IMG/VR virus record: IMGVR_UViG_3300045933_000005
Location: 1-25,935 of that record
Length of the DNA: 25,935 nt
Direction: 5' to 3' (one strand)
Source of the DNA: a virus
The position numbers were made by a program, and so were the translations under genes. Shown one piece after another: positions 9,001-15,645 of this stretch. How positions within the stretch are numbered: the stretch's first letter is position 1; every line of letters starts with the position of its first letter. A model generated the notes under the pieces. It saw only the letters and a program-made list of their open reading frames with translations, did no database searches and had not been told where the DNA came from.

Positions 9001-11732
9001 GAGATTCCTACAGCAATGCTGGTGGAGTAGGACGTGAGTTCACGGCGATGGAGTTGTTGGCTCGTGGCCTCTCTCAAGACGAGGTGGCTGCCTACTTCGC
9101 TGCCCGCCAAGTTCGCATGGCTTCCTACTACATCCGCAACGGTGAGCTGGTGCGCCACATGAGGGCGCAAGGACTGAAGGAGCTGGAGATTGATGGTCAG
9201 CGCATGGCTGGCAGTGTTGTGCCTGCTCCGTCTGAGAAGGTGTGGTCTACAGTCACGAAGGAGATGGTGGACGGTAACACTCTCGCAGCCAACCAGAAGG
9301 TAGTGAGGCTGGCGCAACCCACCGAGATCGACGGCAAGCTGCGACAGCTCGTCGTGGTGGATGAGAAGGCGAAGGTGAGGGACGTCACCACAGCGCTGTC
9401 CTACCGTCCTGGTGAGCACGCTCGTATCTACTCGGACGAATACTTCATCGTCAGTAAGCAGGTGAAGAACGTCGACGATAAGGACACGGTGGTCACGGAA
9501 GTTGTGCGTACAGCGGCGTCTCCTCGTGAGGCGGAGGAGTTCATCGCTGCGGTTAAGCAGGGCATCAACGTTCTTAAGAACAACCCTGGCGACACAGCGA
9601 AGCTACAGCAGGCGGTGGGACGCCACTTCGACGTGGATGAGTTCACTGCTGCGCACAAGGCAGGGGAGTTTGACAACCTCGCAGACCTCTCCTACCACTT
9701 CACCCGCAACCAAGAGGAGTATCTGAACGGTTCAGTGCAAGAGGCGCTGGCCTACGGTCGGCTCTTTTACAGCGAGAGGAAAGAGCGCATCTGGTCTGTC
9801 GACAGGAGCAGGGAGAACACCCTCTCTCCGTTCGAGAGCTTGGAGCGCGAGATAAGCAACGTCTCCCGTGTCGCCAACATCACGCAGTGGCGTGAGCAGA
9901 TGGTCAGACGGTGGATGAACACCTTCGGTGACCTTCTTCCCCAACGCACGGGTGATGACGTGGCCGACTTCTTCAGCGCTGCTGATGCCCACTTCACCAA
10001 GCCAGGTGACAGCACAGCGTTTGCTCAGCGCACCCACCGCTACATCATGCGGCAGGTGGGACTGCGCACGCAGGAGGAGAGGTATTACGCGGAGGTGACC
10101 CGTTCCTTCACGGAGAAGTATTTCCAAGGGAACGAACGCATCGAGAGTATTGGGGCAAAGATCAGGCAGATGGGCGTGCTGTCCTTCATCCGCAACGCCA
10201 ACTTCAACCTGACGTTGGGGATGTTCAACCCTGCGCAGCTCATCGTACAGGCTAACGGAGCTGCCACTGCTCTCATCCTGTCCCCGCTGCACGGACTCGC
10301 TGCTGCGAAGACTGTGCCGCTGCTGCGCATGGCACTCATGTCCGATAACCCCGAGGTGTGGAAGTTCTTCAGCAAGGTGGACAGTGCGCTGTTCGGTAAC
10401 AGTGAGGAGTTCACCAAGCTGGTCAAGGCTGTGCGTCAGACAGGCATCATCGACAACCTGCGCAGCACTAGCTTGTACAACCTGGAGGACGGGAAGCTCA
10501 ACGTCTTCGGGGGCTACCCGCGTCGGGTGTGGGGACAACAAGCGTTCTTTTTTAATAGAGGGGAAGAGTTTGCTCGTTTGGTTAGCTTTGATGTTGCTCG
10601 TCGTGAGTTTATATCTGCCAACCCTGGCGTCGATTGGACCAGCAAGGAAGCGCTTGCTCAAATCATAGTGCGTCAGGATGACCTGACACAGAACATGACG
10701 AGGGCCAACCTCGCCCGCTTCCAAGAGGGAGCAGCATCCATCCCGTTGCAGTTTGCTCAGTACAACATCAAGCTCGCAGCGAATGTGTTGAGTGCCTTGC
10801 TAGGCAAGGGCGAGGGTAGGGGCTTCACCAAAGGTGAGGCGCTGAGGCTACTGGCCGGTCACTTGGTCCTGTACGGAGCTGCGGGTAACGGCATCGCATC
10901 TCTGGTGGACGAGCTGCTGCCTGACGACACGAAGAAGAGTATGTCCGTGGAAGCCAAGCAATACATGGCGCAAGGTTTGATTGCTGGTCTGGTGAACAAC
11001 GTAGCCCAGTGGTTCACCGGGGAGTCGATGAACGTGGCAGTGGGTTCCCGACTGGGTTCGTTCGACTACTACCAGAAGCTGGCTGACGCTGTCTTCAACG
11101 ACCCTAAGAACATCTACCACGCGCTCCTCGGACCCACGGTGAGCACGGCTAAGCGCATCGGCATCGTGGCTGACGTCGCCAAGCTGTGGGCCACCGATCC
11201 TGAGCTGACCGGCACGGACATCCTCGAAGGGTTGTCGCACATCACCACTGAGCAAGTCACTACGCTGCGTAACGCAGGCAAAGCCTACCTGTTCATGGTT
11301 CACCAAGGGAAGATGCTCGACAAGAACGGTGTCGCCATCTCTCAGCTGTCGCCTAACGAAGTGTTGGCGCAGGCGTTGGGCTTCCAGCCCACAGCTGCGG
11401 TGGACGTGCACAACCTCATCACGTCGAAGAAGAAGCACAGCGAAGCGCTCGATGAAATCGCGCGCCTGGTGTTCAAGGTGCAGCAGGAGATCATCACAGC
11501 TCAGCTGAATGGAGATTCAAAGCGTGCTGAGGAACAGCGCAAGTTGCTGATGGCCTTGTGGCCTAAGAACGTGGGCGACTTGCAGGAAGTGCAGCGTCGT
11601 GTCCGTGATCGCCTCTATCCCTACAACACTGAGTTCCAGAAACTCTTGGGTGACTACATGTGGAAAGGTCACACCTACGAACAACCGCTGGTTGTAACGC
11701 AACCGCCTAGGAAACCTGATGGCTCGCAATAG
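6090..11732 (+). CDS. Giant internal virion (ejection) protein with HELGH zinc-protease motif
   Basis: 1880 residues. Starts three bases after the gp14-like gene and is one of the proteins expected to travel with the DNA into the cell. Long helical, Ala/Glu/Lys-rich stretches fill residues 1-250. A zincin motif HELGHH lies at residues 692-697, with a candidate third ligand in PEFWADQFA (Glu778). A hydrophobic section around residues 1363-1420 (SFIRNANFNLTLGMFNPAQL onward) could insert in or cross a membrane. The C-terminus is helical. T7 gp15/gp16 are the positional counterparts but carry no such protease. Codon choice becomes T-rich for about 25 codons at 10545-10619. The 3' end overlaps the next gene by 14 bases. 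Confidence 0.75.
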   Translation: MQETLLPVVEEAEVEQSLLPEVQTPTQVVPKNVAEVATQLALAHDPEQFYATFKKNIRAVEAGQQNALLADILYEDAKDEIVAARAQALAFAKVRNEQGLRFAAERAAEVENNPRTPEQHPVEAQTVAATRAIEAAAFNEAVKRWSSFKDLQDRLEGGAANLVVRNLAAKAASDLEEKATFWDKLKNVAYSFLPVLSRKEQTDLLAKHFGRGGYFDKLGAIEDIREMMAVLSPAEQQKLIEAVAKDDSIKNPATKADILQALASFSGKEETIERVTELFNVTAVLDVYSILSHVIRKGMPARVLQDVGGEKAAGNAVADDLLAKTGSTGLTDPELVGRAVAAGKLPFDIDPAAATGLNSTVQQELRKKYNDLIDSVNSRLSSSGMSKDEMATAAAQIRDSYMQATDKSIHSVRFGEASVDGLQVTLFKQDVSGRVFLSKEAAEAAAKADGLVNYKVVPANAADEVLSVPRRNIGFDDIDDPNAGRALTREELRVEVEALKQNDLPALKRLESQLKRDIDETWRTAAEYDLDPVVSAGILEQGLQRIKDLRNMVGKIRNEQHLDAWLKGFNDLHQFDSKGFLVAGGERAGKARIEDLAAHFAKGETLYVSPKFDPQFAKLLKAWRQMLGLQHQRLVLLDPDDLALYGKQIDVNTRQMSASAKGLHAWEPELRSWSMVVSRNESPVAQLQTVAHELGHHFDETVLRHVLKNQRLQLLKDYLAWKQVRGGENAVTGAAKQTQISEDLARMLATGTDADAPMSEWFKKLTPHSQAWLSDFPEFWADQFAKFMLTDAKPANALERFVKEAVEKLKQFYELVRAAFSAELKGVDPSKPLPTVEAFLRQHIENVRTGRFSLQESMPVHLDSARGLQAIKVEGKPHIKAKLPGFLIQMERTDPFSYAAVGKFSDRDIASMPFMGVDPKHRASEQAVEARVVGVHGEAMVKKALNDFIDPFFKKLNRAEKQRVEAVLRDGDSYSNAGGVGREFTAMELLARGLSQDEVAAYFAARQVRMASYYIRNGELVRHMRAQGLKELEIDGQRMAGSVVPAPSEKVWSTVTKEMVDGNTLAANQKVVRLAQPTEIDGKLRQLVVVDEKAKVRDVTTALSYRPGEHARIYSDEYFIVSKQVKNVDDKDTVVTEVVRTAASPREAEEFIAAVKQGINVLKNNPGDTAKLQQAVGRHFDVDEFTAAHKAGEFDNLADLSYHFTRNQEEYLNGSVQEALAYGRLFYSERKERIWSVDRSRENTLSPFESLEREISNVSRVANITQWREQMVRRWMNTFGDLLPQRTGDDVADFFSAADAHFTKPGDSTAFAQRTHRYIMRQVGLRTQEERYYAEVTRSFTEKYFQGNERIESIGAKIRQMGVLSFIRNANFNLTLGMFNPAQLIVQANGAATALILSPLHGLAAAKTVPLLRMALMSDNPEVWKFFSKVDSALFGNSEEFTKLVKAVRQTGIIDNLRSTSLYNLEDGKLNVFGGYPRRVWGQQAFFFNRGEEFARLVSFDVARREFISANPGVDWTSKEALAQIIVRQDDLTQNMTRANLARFQEGAASIPLQFAQYNIKLAANVLSALLGKGEGRGFTKGEALRLLAGHLVLYGAAGNGIASLVDELLPDDTKKSMSVEAKQYMAQGLIAGLVNNVAQWFTGESMNVAVGSRLGSFDYYQKLADAVFNDPKNIYHALLGPTVSTAKRIGIVADVAKLWATDPELTGTDILEGLSHITTEQVTTLRNAGKAYLFMVHQGKMLDKNGVAISQLSPNEVLAQALGFQPTAAVDVHNLITSKKKHSEALDEIARLVFKVQQEIITAQLNGDSKRAEEQRKLLMALWPKNVGDLQEVQRRVRDRLYPYNTEFQKLLGDYMWKGHTYEQPLVVTQPPRKPDGSQ
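6174..6185. repeat. Dispersed palindrome, CTAA-centred copy
   Basis: GTTCCTAAGAAC near the start of the giant ejection-protein gene, read as V-P-K-N. Confidence 0.85.
8205..8216. repeat. Dispersed palindrome, TTAA-centred copy
   Basis: GTTCTTAAGAAC, perfectly self-complementary, just after the HELGH protease codons, read as V-L-K-N. Confidence 0.85.
9570..9581. repeat. Dispersed palindrome, TTAA-centred copy
   Basis: GTTCTTAAGAAC, third exact copy within the giant ejection-protein gene, again read as V-L-K-N. Confidence 0.85.
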
Positions 11733-14142
11733 TTTGAACTACGCTGAAGTTCTACCCGACGTCAACTACACGCCTAGCAGGGCAGGGGAACACCTTACCC
11801 AAGCTGGTGCGTTGGAGGGGAAGGCTAAGGCAATGGACGTCCAGTCCGACGCTCAGCTTGGCTTGTTCCTAGGAACAACGGCCATCGAGGCTGGCAAGGG
11901 CTACCTGAAGAGTGAGGAGTCGAAGGAGATTAAGTCCGACCTCGACAAGCTAGAAGACTTCGGCGACGGGGCCAAGGCTGCGGCACAGGTTCCTCAACGC
12001 GAGGCCAACATTGTCGAGGCTGTTGGCACCTTCATGGGCGCGGCTCCCAATTCCCCGGAAGTGGGAATGATGATGGCTGACGCCAAGCGCCACGTCGAAG
12101 CCGCTAAGCAAGGCATCCTGACCAAGGACGAAGTCATTACCCGAGTCGCTGCTACTGTGAAGAAGTACAGCGCGATGATGCCTGGGTGGGCGTCTGACTT
12201 CCGCAAGGTGGCAGCGGAGCTGACCGGCATTGCCAACATCGAGACGCTTCAGATTCACAACGCTCTCACTCAGAAGAGTGCGAGGGAGAAGCAGGCGGAG
12301 CGCATTGCCCAAGCGAACATCGAGTTCCAGAAGCAGGTGAGCACTGCCGTAGGCGAGCCTATCGAAGCCCTCACGCCTGCCCACTACAACCTCTACCGTG
12401 TGTCACAGCAGGGGAAGATTGCCCGTGAACGTCTTGACAACGAGATCAAGATGAAGAACCTGGTACAGGAGGATGCCGACCAGGCGTACGGGCAGATGGT
12501 GTCGCTGGACATTGCGACTGGGGTGTCCGACCTCATGCTCGACTTCGGGAAGGTGTGGTCTCTCAACTCCGACCCGAAGAAGTTCATCGACAGCCAACAG
12601 GCTGGCCTCGAACTGTCCGCCAAGATTGGCATCCTTCATCACAGGTTGGCACAGAACATACGCAGCATGACTACGCCTCGTGGTGACAGGCCCGCTATGT
12701 CAGCGAAGGAAGCTGACGCTCGCCTTTCGCGCCTCGACACGGACATGAAGAACTATCAGGAGATGGTCAAGACAGCTGAAGGTAGGAACATGTTCCTGTC
12801 CATCGCTAAGCACGCCAACACCAGTGCTGAGATGATGATGAACAACTTCATGCTGGCCAATCCCCACGTTGCTCAGCTGAGTAAGTTGGGCGTGTTCCCG
12901 CCGTTGTTCCAAGCTCGCGTCACTCTCGACAAGAAGGAGTTTGAAGCGAGGTTTGGTAAGAGGTTGGGCGACACAATGGAAGCGCTGATGAACCCCACCA
13001 GCCAAACGCAATACGCTGGTGTGTTCGGGGGCATGGTGTCAGGCACTGGACCCACTCCTGCCGACACTGCTCGTGTCGATCCAAAGCTCGGCGAAGTGCA
13101 GATGCGGGATGGGGTGGAGTTTCTTAAGAACAGCGACAACCTCAAGCCCGATCCTGAGAGCCAGGACAAGTTCGCCAACACCTTGAGTTCGGTGGTGAGA
13201 AGCCTGCGCTACGGATTCGAGACCGACTTGAAGGCGTTCAACGAGCTGGTCAGCAGCCCTGCCCGTAAGGAATACATCAGCTCGATGCCCTCTGAGGTGC
13301 GAGCCAAGGCTCTAGCTCCTGCTCTACCTGAGCTTCAGATCGCTGCGGTTAACGCCATGCAGAGCGTCACTGAAGCCCTCGACAAGTACAACAACTCGAA
13401 GGAGTTGAACGTGCTGGCAGGGTGGAGGTTGGAAGCAGTCCTCGATCCGGTGACGGAGCGAGTTCGCATTCAGGAAGTGAGAGCCGGACAGTCGGCACTA
13501 CCGCCGGAACTTCGTCGGATGGGTGTTCGAGGAGGGGAGAAGTTTCCTACACGCACTCGGTTCAACGAGGCGAGTGACGCAGCCACGACAGCCAACAAAG
13601 CAGCAGCACGTCTGAACCAAGCGCTGGAAGCGTACGGCAGCGCTGCTTCCCTGGTATCTGGCAAACCCTTCGCCCTTGATGACCTGCGGTCTAGGGCTTA
13701 CGAGGGCATCCAGAACAGGAAGACTGACCTGGTTGAAGGAGCGTTCCTGATCCAGAGGCAGCCTGCTGAGACGGTAGACCCCACTGTTCTTAGGAACATG
13801 ATTGACGCTCTCGGGAAGGCGGAGAGCAACGGGAACACCAAGGCGGTAGGGGATGGCGGCAAGGCCGTAGGAGCGTGGCAGATGCACCCTGAAGCAATGG
13901 TGGACGCTGGATTCAAACCTGAGGACAGGAACGATCCTGAGAAGTCCCGCGCAGCGGCAACCATCTACTTCGGGAAGAAGTTGCAGGAGTACGGAGGGGA
14001 TGTGGTGAAAGCCATCTCTGCCTGGAACATGGGAAGTGCAGGTTTCCAACGTCACTTAGAACGACATGGTGATCTGTGGATGATGGAACTACCTGATGCA
14101 ACAAAAGGATTGTTGAAGAGGTTTAAAGAACACCTTAAATAA
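11719..14142 (+). CDS. Internal virion protein with C-terminal lytic transglycosylase (SLT) domain
   Basis: 807 residues. The first about 680 are helical and charged, like other ejection-core proteins. The last about 115 form a soluble-lytic-transglycosylase domain. The catalytic glutamate is Glu702 in GKAESNG, followed by GAWQMHPEA and the C-terminal AISAWNMGSAGF block. The domain cleaves the glycan strands of peptidoglycan so that the ejected proteins and DNA can cross the wall. In T7 the SLT domain is at the N-terminus of gp16; here it is at the C-terminus of the smaller partner. The start at 11719 lies inside the preceding gene. Codon use becomes AT-rich over the last about 30 codons. Confidence 0.85.
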   Translation: MARNSLNYAEVLPDVNYTPSRAGEHLTQAGALEGKAKAMDVQSDAQLGLFLGTTAIEAGKGYLKSEESKEIKSDLDKLEDFGDGAKAAAQVPQREANIVEAVGTFMGAAPNSPEVGMMMADAKRHVEAAKQGILTKDEVITRVAATVKKYSAMMPGWASDFRKVAAELTGIANIETLQIHNALTQKSAREKQAERIAQANIEFQKQVSTAVGEPIEALTPAHYNLYRVSQQGKIARERLDNEIKMKNLVQEDADQAYGQMVSLDIATGVSDLMLDFGKVWSLNSDPKKFIDSQQAGLELSAKIGILHHRLAQNIRSMTTPRGDRPAMSAKEADARLSRLDTDMKNYQEMVKTAEGRNMFLSIAKHANTSAEMMMNNFMLANPHVAQLSKLGVFPPLFQARVTLDKKEFEARFGKRLGDTMEALMNPTSQTQYAGVFGGMVSGTGPTPADTARVDPKLGEVQMRDGVEFLKNSDNLKPDPESQDKFANTLSSVVRSLRYGFETDLKAFNELVSSPARKEYISSMPSEVRAKALAPALPELQIAAVNAMQSVTEALDKYNNSKELNVLAGWRLEAVLDPVTERVRIQEVRAGQSALPPELRRMGVRGGEKFPTRTRFNEASDAATTANKAAARLNQALEAYGSAASLVSGKPFALDDLRSRAYEGIQNRKTDLVEGAFLIQRQPAETVDPTVLRNMIDALGKAESNGNTKAVGDGGKAVGAWQMHPEAMVDAGFKPEDRNDPEKSRAAATIYFGKKLQEYGGDVVKAISAWNMGSAGFQRHLERHGDLWMMELPDATKGLLKRFKEHLK
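11865..11876. repeat. Dispersed palindrome, CTAG-centred copy
   Basis: GTTCCTAGGAAC, perfectly self-complementary, near the start of the transglycosylase gene and read in another codon phase (F-L-G-T). Confidence 0.85.
13120..13131. repeat. Dispersed palindrome, one-mismatch copy
   Basis: TTTCTTAAGAAC in the transglycosylase gene matches 11 of 12 positions; the first base differs. Confidence 0.5.
13786..13797. repeat. Dispersed palindrome, TTAG-centred copy
   Basis: GTTCTTAGGAAC at the entry to the SLT domain, read as V-L-R-N. Confidence 0.85.
14113..14140 (+). promoter_or_regulatory. Possible sigma70-like promoter before the lysozyme gene
   Basis: In the AT-rich tail of the transglycosylase gene, TTGAAG (14113-14118) and TTAAAT (14135-14140) are separated by 16 bases, 15 bases upstream of the lysozyme ATG. 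The match is only partial (about 4 of 6 at each box). It would give the endolysin its own transcript with a very short leader. AT-richness alone could produce this, so confidence is low. Confidence 0.22.
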
Positions 14143-14154
14143 TAAAAACAATAA

Positions 14155-14613
14155 ATGAAAATAAGCAAAGCTGGTGTCAACCTCATCAAAGAGTTTGAAA
14201 GTTTTGAACCTCACCCGTACGTTTGTCCTGCCGGGAAGTTAACTATCGGTTACGGACACGTCATCAAGCCTGATGAGCAGTTTGACGATCTCACTGAACA
14301 AGAAGCAAGCAGCCTGCTAGCGAAGGACTTGACCCCACGAGAGGAAGCTGTTCACCGACAAGTGCACGTAAAGCTGTCCCAACCGCAGTTCGACGCGTTG
14401 GTGAGCTTTGTGTACAACGTAGGGGAGGGAGCGTTTGCGATGTCTACGTTGTTGCATAAGCTCAACAATCGAGACTACTTGGGCGCAGCTGGCGAGTTCC
14501 GCCGCTGGAAGTACGGAGGTGGAAAGGAGTTGCCTGGGCTGGTCAGGCGAAGACGAAGAGAGGAAGAGTTGTTCCTCAGTGGAACAAACCTACCAGTTAA
14601 AGCGTTCCTGTAG
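14155..14613 (+). CDS. Endolysin: T4-type lysozyme (GH24 muramidase)
   Basis: 152 residues covering the whole GH24 fold and of usual phage-lysozyme length. Glu15 in EFESF is the catalytic acid, and Thr30 in KLTIGYGH fits the catalytic Thr. The place of the usual Asp is taken by a CPAG motif (Cys24), a substitution common in phage enzymes. QFDALVSFVYNVGEGAF is the conserved helical core. There is no signal-anchor N-terminus, so release to the periplasm needs a holin. No Shine-Dalgarno sequence is seen: the leader is almost purely A/T, so initiation probably relies on an unstructured start. It is the last gene of the plus block and ends just before a terminator. Confidence 0.92.
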   Translation: MKISKAGVNLIKEFESFEPHPYVCPAGKLTIGYGHVIKPDEQFDDLTEQEASSLLAKDLTPREEAVHRQVHVKLSQPQFDALVSFVYNVGEGAFAMSTLLHKLNNRDYLGAAGEFRRWKYGGGKELPGLVRRRRREEELFLSGTNLPVKAFL

Positions 14614-14623
14614 GACGCGAAAG

Positions 14624-14830
14624 TCAAGCCCCCTTCTCGGGGGCTTTTCTTTTGAGCACCCACCGGGTGGCTGCCACGATGAGGCCAAGCCACGCAGCGA
14701 TGAGTACCAGCTCCAAGGTGACCTCGAACGCTTCACCGTGAAGGCTGTGGCCGAGGGGTTTGAGTACCTTCCACAATCCAGCTAGGAGAATGAGGAAGGT
14801 GCAAGAGATGACTAGAGCTTTGTTCGACAC
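14624..14830 (-). CDS. Putative holin (two transmembrane segments)
   Basis: 68 residues from a GTG start with GAGG upstream. Two hydrophobic helices (about residues 5-23 and 37-57) are joined by a short polar loop, and the protein ends in a basic tail (RWVLKRKAPEKGA). This is the class II holin pattern, forming inner-membrane holes that release the endolysin. The nearby cytoplasmic-type lysozyme needs such a partner. It lies on the opposite strand to the lysozyme, at the far end of the replication operon. Its final codons form the stem of the shared terminator. Family identity is not certain; it could be another small membrane protein. Confidence 0.6.
   Translation of the reverse strand: MSNKALVISCTFLILLAGLWKVLKPLGHSLHGEAFEVTLELVLIAAWLGLIVAATRWVLKRKAPEKGA
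14626..14653. terminator. Shared terminator at the convergence of the two operons
   Basis: An eight-base-pair stem (AAGCCCCC with GGGGGCTT), loop of five, then TTCTTTT on the plus strand. It ends the virion/lysis transcript just after the lysozyme. On the minus strand the same stem encodes the last codons of the holin and is followed by TTGACTTT, a weaker T tract, so it may work in both directions. Confidence 0.85.
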
Positions 14831-14851
14831 GGGTGTACCTCACTGTCGATT

Positions 14852-14873
14852 TGTGGTAGGTCAGTCTACCACA
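14852..14873. promoter_or_regulatory. Perfect 8-bp hairpin between the 76-aa gene and the holin
   Basis: TGTGGTAG (14852-14859) pairs exactly with CTACCACA (14866-14873) across a six-base loop. It overlaps the stop codon of the 76-residue gene and sits 22 bases upstream of the holin start in the minus-strand transcript. No T tract follows, so a standard terminator is unlikely. An RNA processing site, or control of holin translation, is possible. Confidence 0.5.
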
Positions 14874-15091
14874 GGTTCCGTACCTAGTTGTTTACGGAAA
14901 TATTCCGACGGACTGTAGGTGACAGGGTTGCCGTAGGTGTCGGCAAGCACACAGCCCACCTCAGCCACGGTGTCACACACGACCAGGGTCACCACTTGAG
15001 TGGTGTTGTAGACGCTGTCGTGCTTTACCACCCTCACCAGATACTTCCCGTTGTCCGTCTTCACAATTGACACGTCAGTACGTTCAGTCAT
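14861..15091 (-). CDS. Hypothetical protein (76 aa)
   Basis: Starts at ATG 15091, with AGGAAC upstream as likely ribosome binding site; this AGGAAC is the right half of a dispersed palindrome (15097-15108). The protein is soluble and probably beta-rich at the N-terminus (DVSIVKTDNGKYLVRVVKH), with two cysteines and a polar C-terminus. I recognise no family. It lies downstream of the cloverleaf element and upstream of the holin, so it may be a late gene of the minus block. Confidence 0.6.
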   Translation of the reverse strand: MTERTDVSIVKTDNGKYLVRVVKHDSVYNTTQVVTLVVCDTVAEVGCVLADTYGNPVTYSPSEYFRKQLGTEPVVD

Positions 15092-15096
15092 TGTTT

Positions 15097-15108
15097 GTTC
15101 CTAGGAAC
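15097..15108. repeat. Dispersed palindrome, CTAG-centred copy, the only intergenic one
   Basis: GTTCCTAGGAAC lies six bases upstream of the 76-residue gene and four bases from the cloverleaf element. It could act as operator and supplies the AGGA of the ribosome binding site. Confidence 0.88.
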
Positions 15109-15111
15109 ATT

Positions 15112-15204
15112 GGGGACGCGGGACACGGTTTATCAGACCGCTGCTCGACAGGGGTTGCAAAGCCCCAGTAGCCAATCTCCGAACCCCGGAGACTCCCGGT
15201 CCCC
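15112..15204. ncRNA. Compact cloverleaf-forming element, not a recognisable tRNA
   Basis: Plus-strand pairing. The closing stem is 112-117 with 199-204 (6 bp), one bulged G, then 119-123 with 194-198 (5 bp), offsets from 15000. Hairpin A is 126-129 with 137-140. Hairpin B is 141-145 with 167-171 (one G-U), an asymmetric bulge, then GGGG 151-154 with CCCC 163-166. Hairpin C is 176-180 with 188-192, with a seven-base loop. Linkers are only 2, 0, 4 and 1 bases, the order seen in tRNA. The T loop lacks TTC, the closing stem is too long and no CCA follows, so it is not an ordinary tRNA. It fills the only sizeable intergenic gap. A G-U pair favours plus-strand RNA, but both strands can fold. Confidence 0.55.
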
Positions 15205-15212
15205 CTCGTTGT

Positions 15213-15431
15213 CTACTGTACCTTAGCGATGCTGTAGCCGGCGTTGGTGAAGTTCACCGGGTTGCGGCTGATGTTGTCCCACCAACCACGTCCTTCAAAA
15301 TCACTCGTCGATGCTTTGCCCTTCGCCACCAACTGCCGGATGTGCTTCCGCAGGAACTGACGCGCTCTCTCGTAGCTGTCGAACGCCGTTCCCTTGAACA
15401 TCACCTTCTTGTTCTTAAACACCTGATACAT
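15213..15431 (-). CDS. Hypothetical protein (72 aa)
   Basis: I take ATG at 15431 (MYQVFKNKK) in preference to a TTG seven codons upstream, because AAGAAG precedes this ATG and the overlap with the DUF3310 gene is then only 17 bases. The protein is basic, with a helix SYERARQFLRKHIRQLV and an aromatic C-terminal part (GRGWWDNISRNPVNF). This suggests a small nucleic-acid-associated or adaptor protein like those found in many phage replication operons. No named family is recognised. It is translated with the DUF3310 and RNR genes. Confidence 0.65.
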   Translation of the reverse strand: MYQVFKNKKVMFKGTAFDSYERARQFLRKHIRQLVAKGKASTSDFEGRGWWDNISRNPVNFTNAGYSIAKVQ

Positions 15432-15645
15432 GCTTCTTGCTCTCCAGTTCAATGAGGAGATCGAGAAAGTGTCTCGCTTTCTTCAAGTCCTCAATTCCAT
15501 TTTTGTGTTTCCAACGGGTGACGTACTTCACCACTGCACCCTCGGCGTAGCCCAGGTTGTTCGCGTGAATGAACTCGATGGGCTGGATGGCGCAGCTTGT
15601 GTAGTGGTTGCCACCAACCTGTGTGTCTAGTGCCCTAGCTTCCAC
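15415..15645 (-). CDS. DUF3310 family protein
   Basis: 76 residues. I choose the GTG at 15645 because AAGGAGG lies five bases before it; a GTG at 15651 overlaps that site. The family signature is complete: VGGNHYTSCAIQPIEFI, then NNLGYAEGAVVKYVTRW, then GIEDLKKARHFLDLLIEL. DUF3310 proteins are common in phage nucleotide-metabolism operons and are sometimes annotated as nucleotide kinase-like, but their biochemical role is not established. The gene overlaps the end of the RNR gene by 11 bases, consistent with joint expression. Confidence 0.9.
   Translation of the reverse strand: MEARALDTQVGGNHYTSCAIQPIEFIHANNLGYAEGAVVKYVTRWKHKNGIEDLKKARHFLDLLIELESKKHVSGV

Noticed and set aside
9732-10724. Minus-strand 330-codon open frame
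   Set aside because: It is antisense to the giant ejection protein gene, with His/Arg-rich low-plausibility translation and no operon context on that strand.
11100-11111. GACCCTAAGAAC and other partial palindromes (also 11570, 15411, 24459)
   Set aside because: Two or more mismatches to GTTCYTARGAAC; such partial matches are expected by chance and by shared codons.
6090-11732. N4-type virion RNA polymerase
   Set aside because: The protein is much shorter than the N4 enzyme and I could not find polymerase motifs; the zinc-protease motif and position fit an ejection protein.
12784-12797. 14-bp palindrome AGGAACATGTTCCT
   Set aside because: It resembles the dispersed palindrome with its halves swapped and looks like a GAAC-N2-GTTC site, but I found only one copy, inside a coding region, so chance is adequate.
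15112-15204. A tRNA gene in the gap between the small minus-strand genes
   Set aside because: The fold order resembles tRNA, but there is no TTCRA T loop, the closing stem has 11 pairs with a bulge, and no CCA or discriminator follows on either strand.
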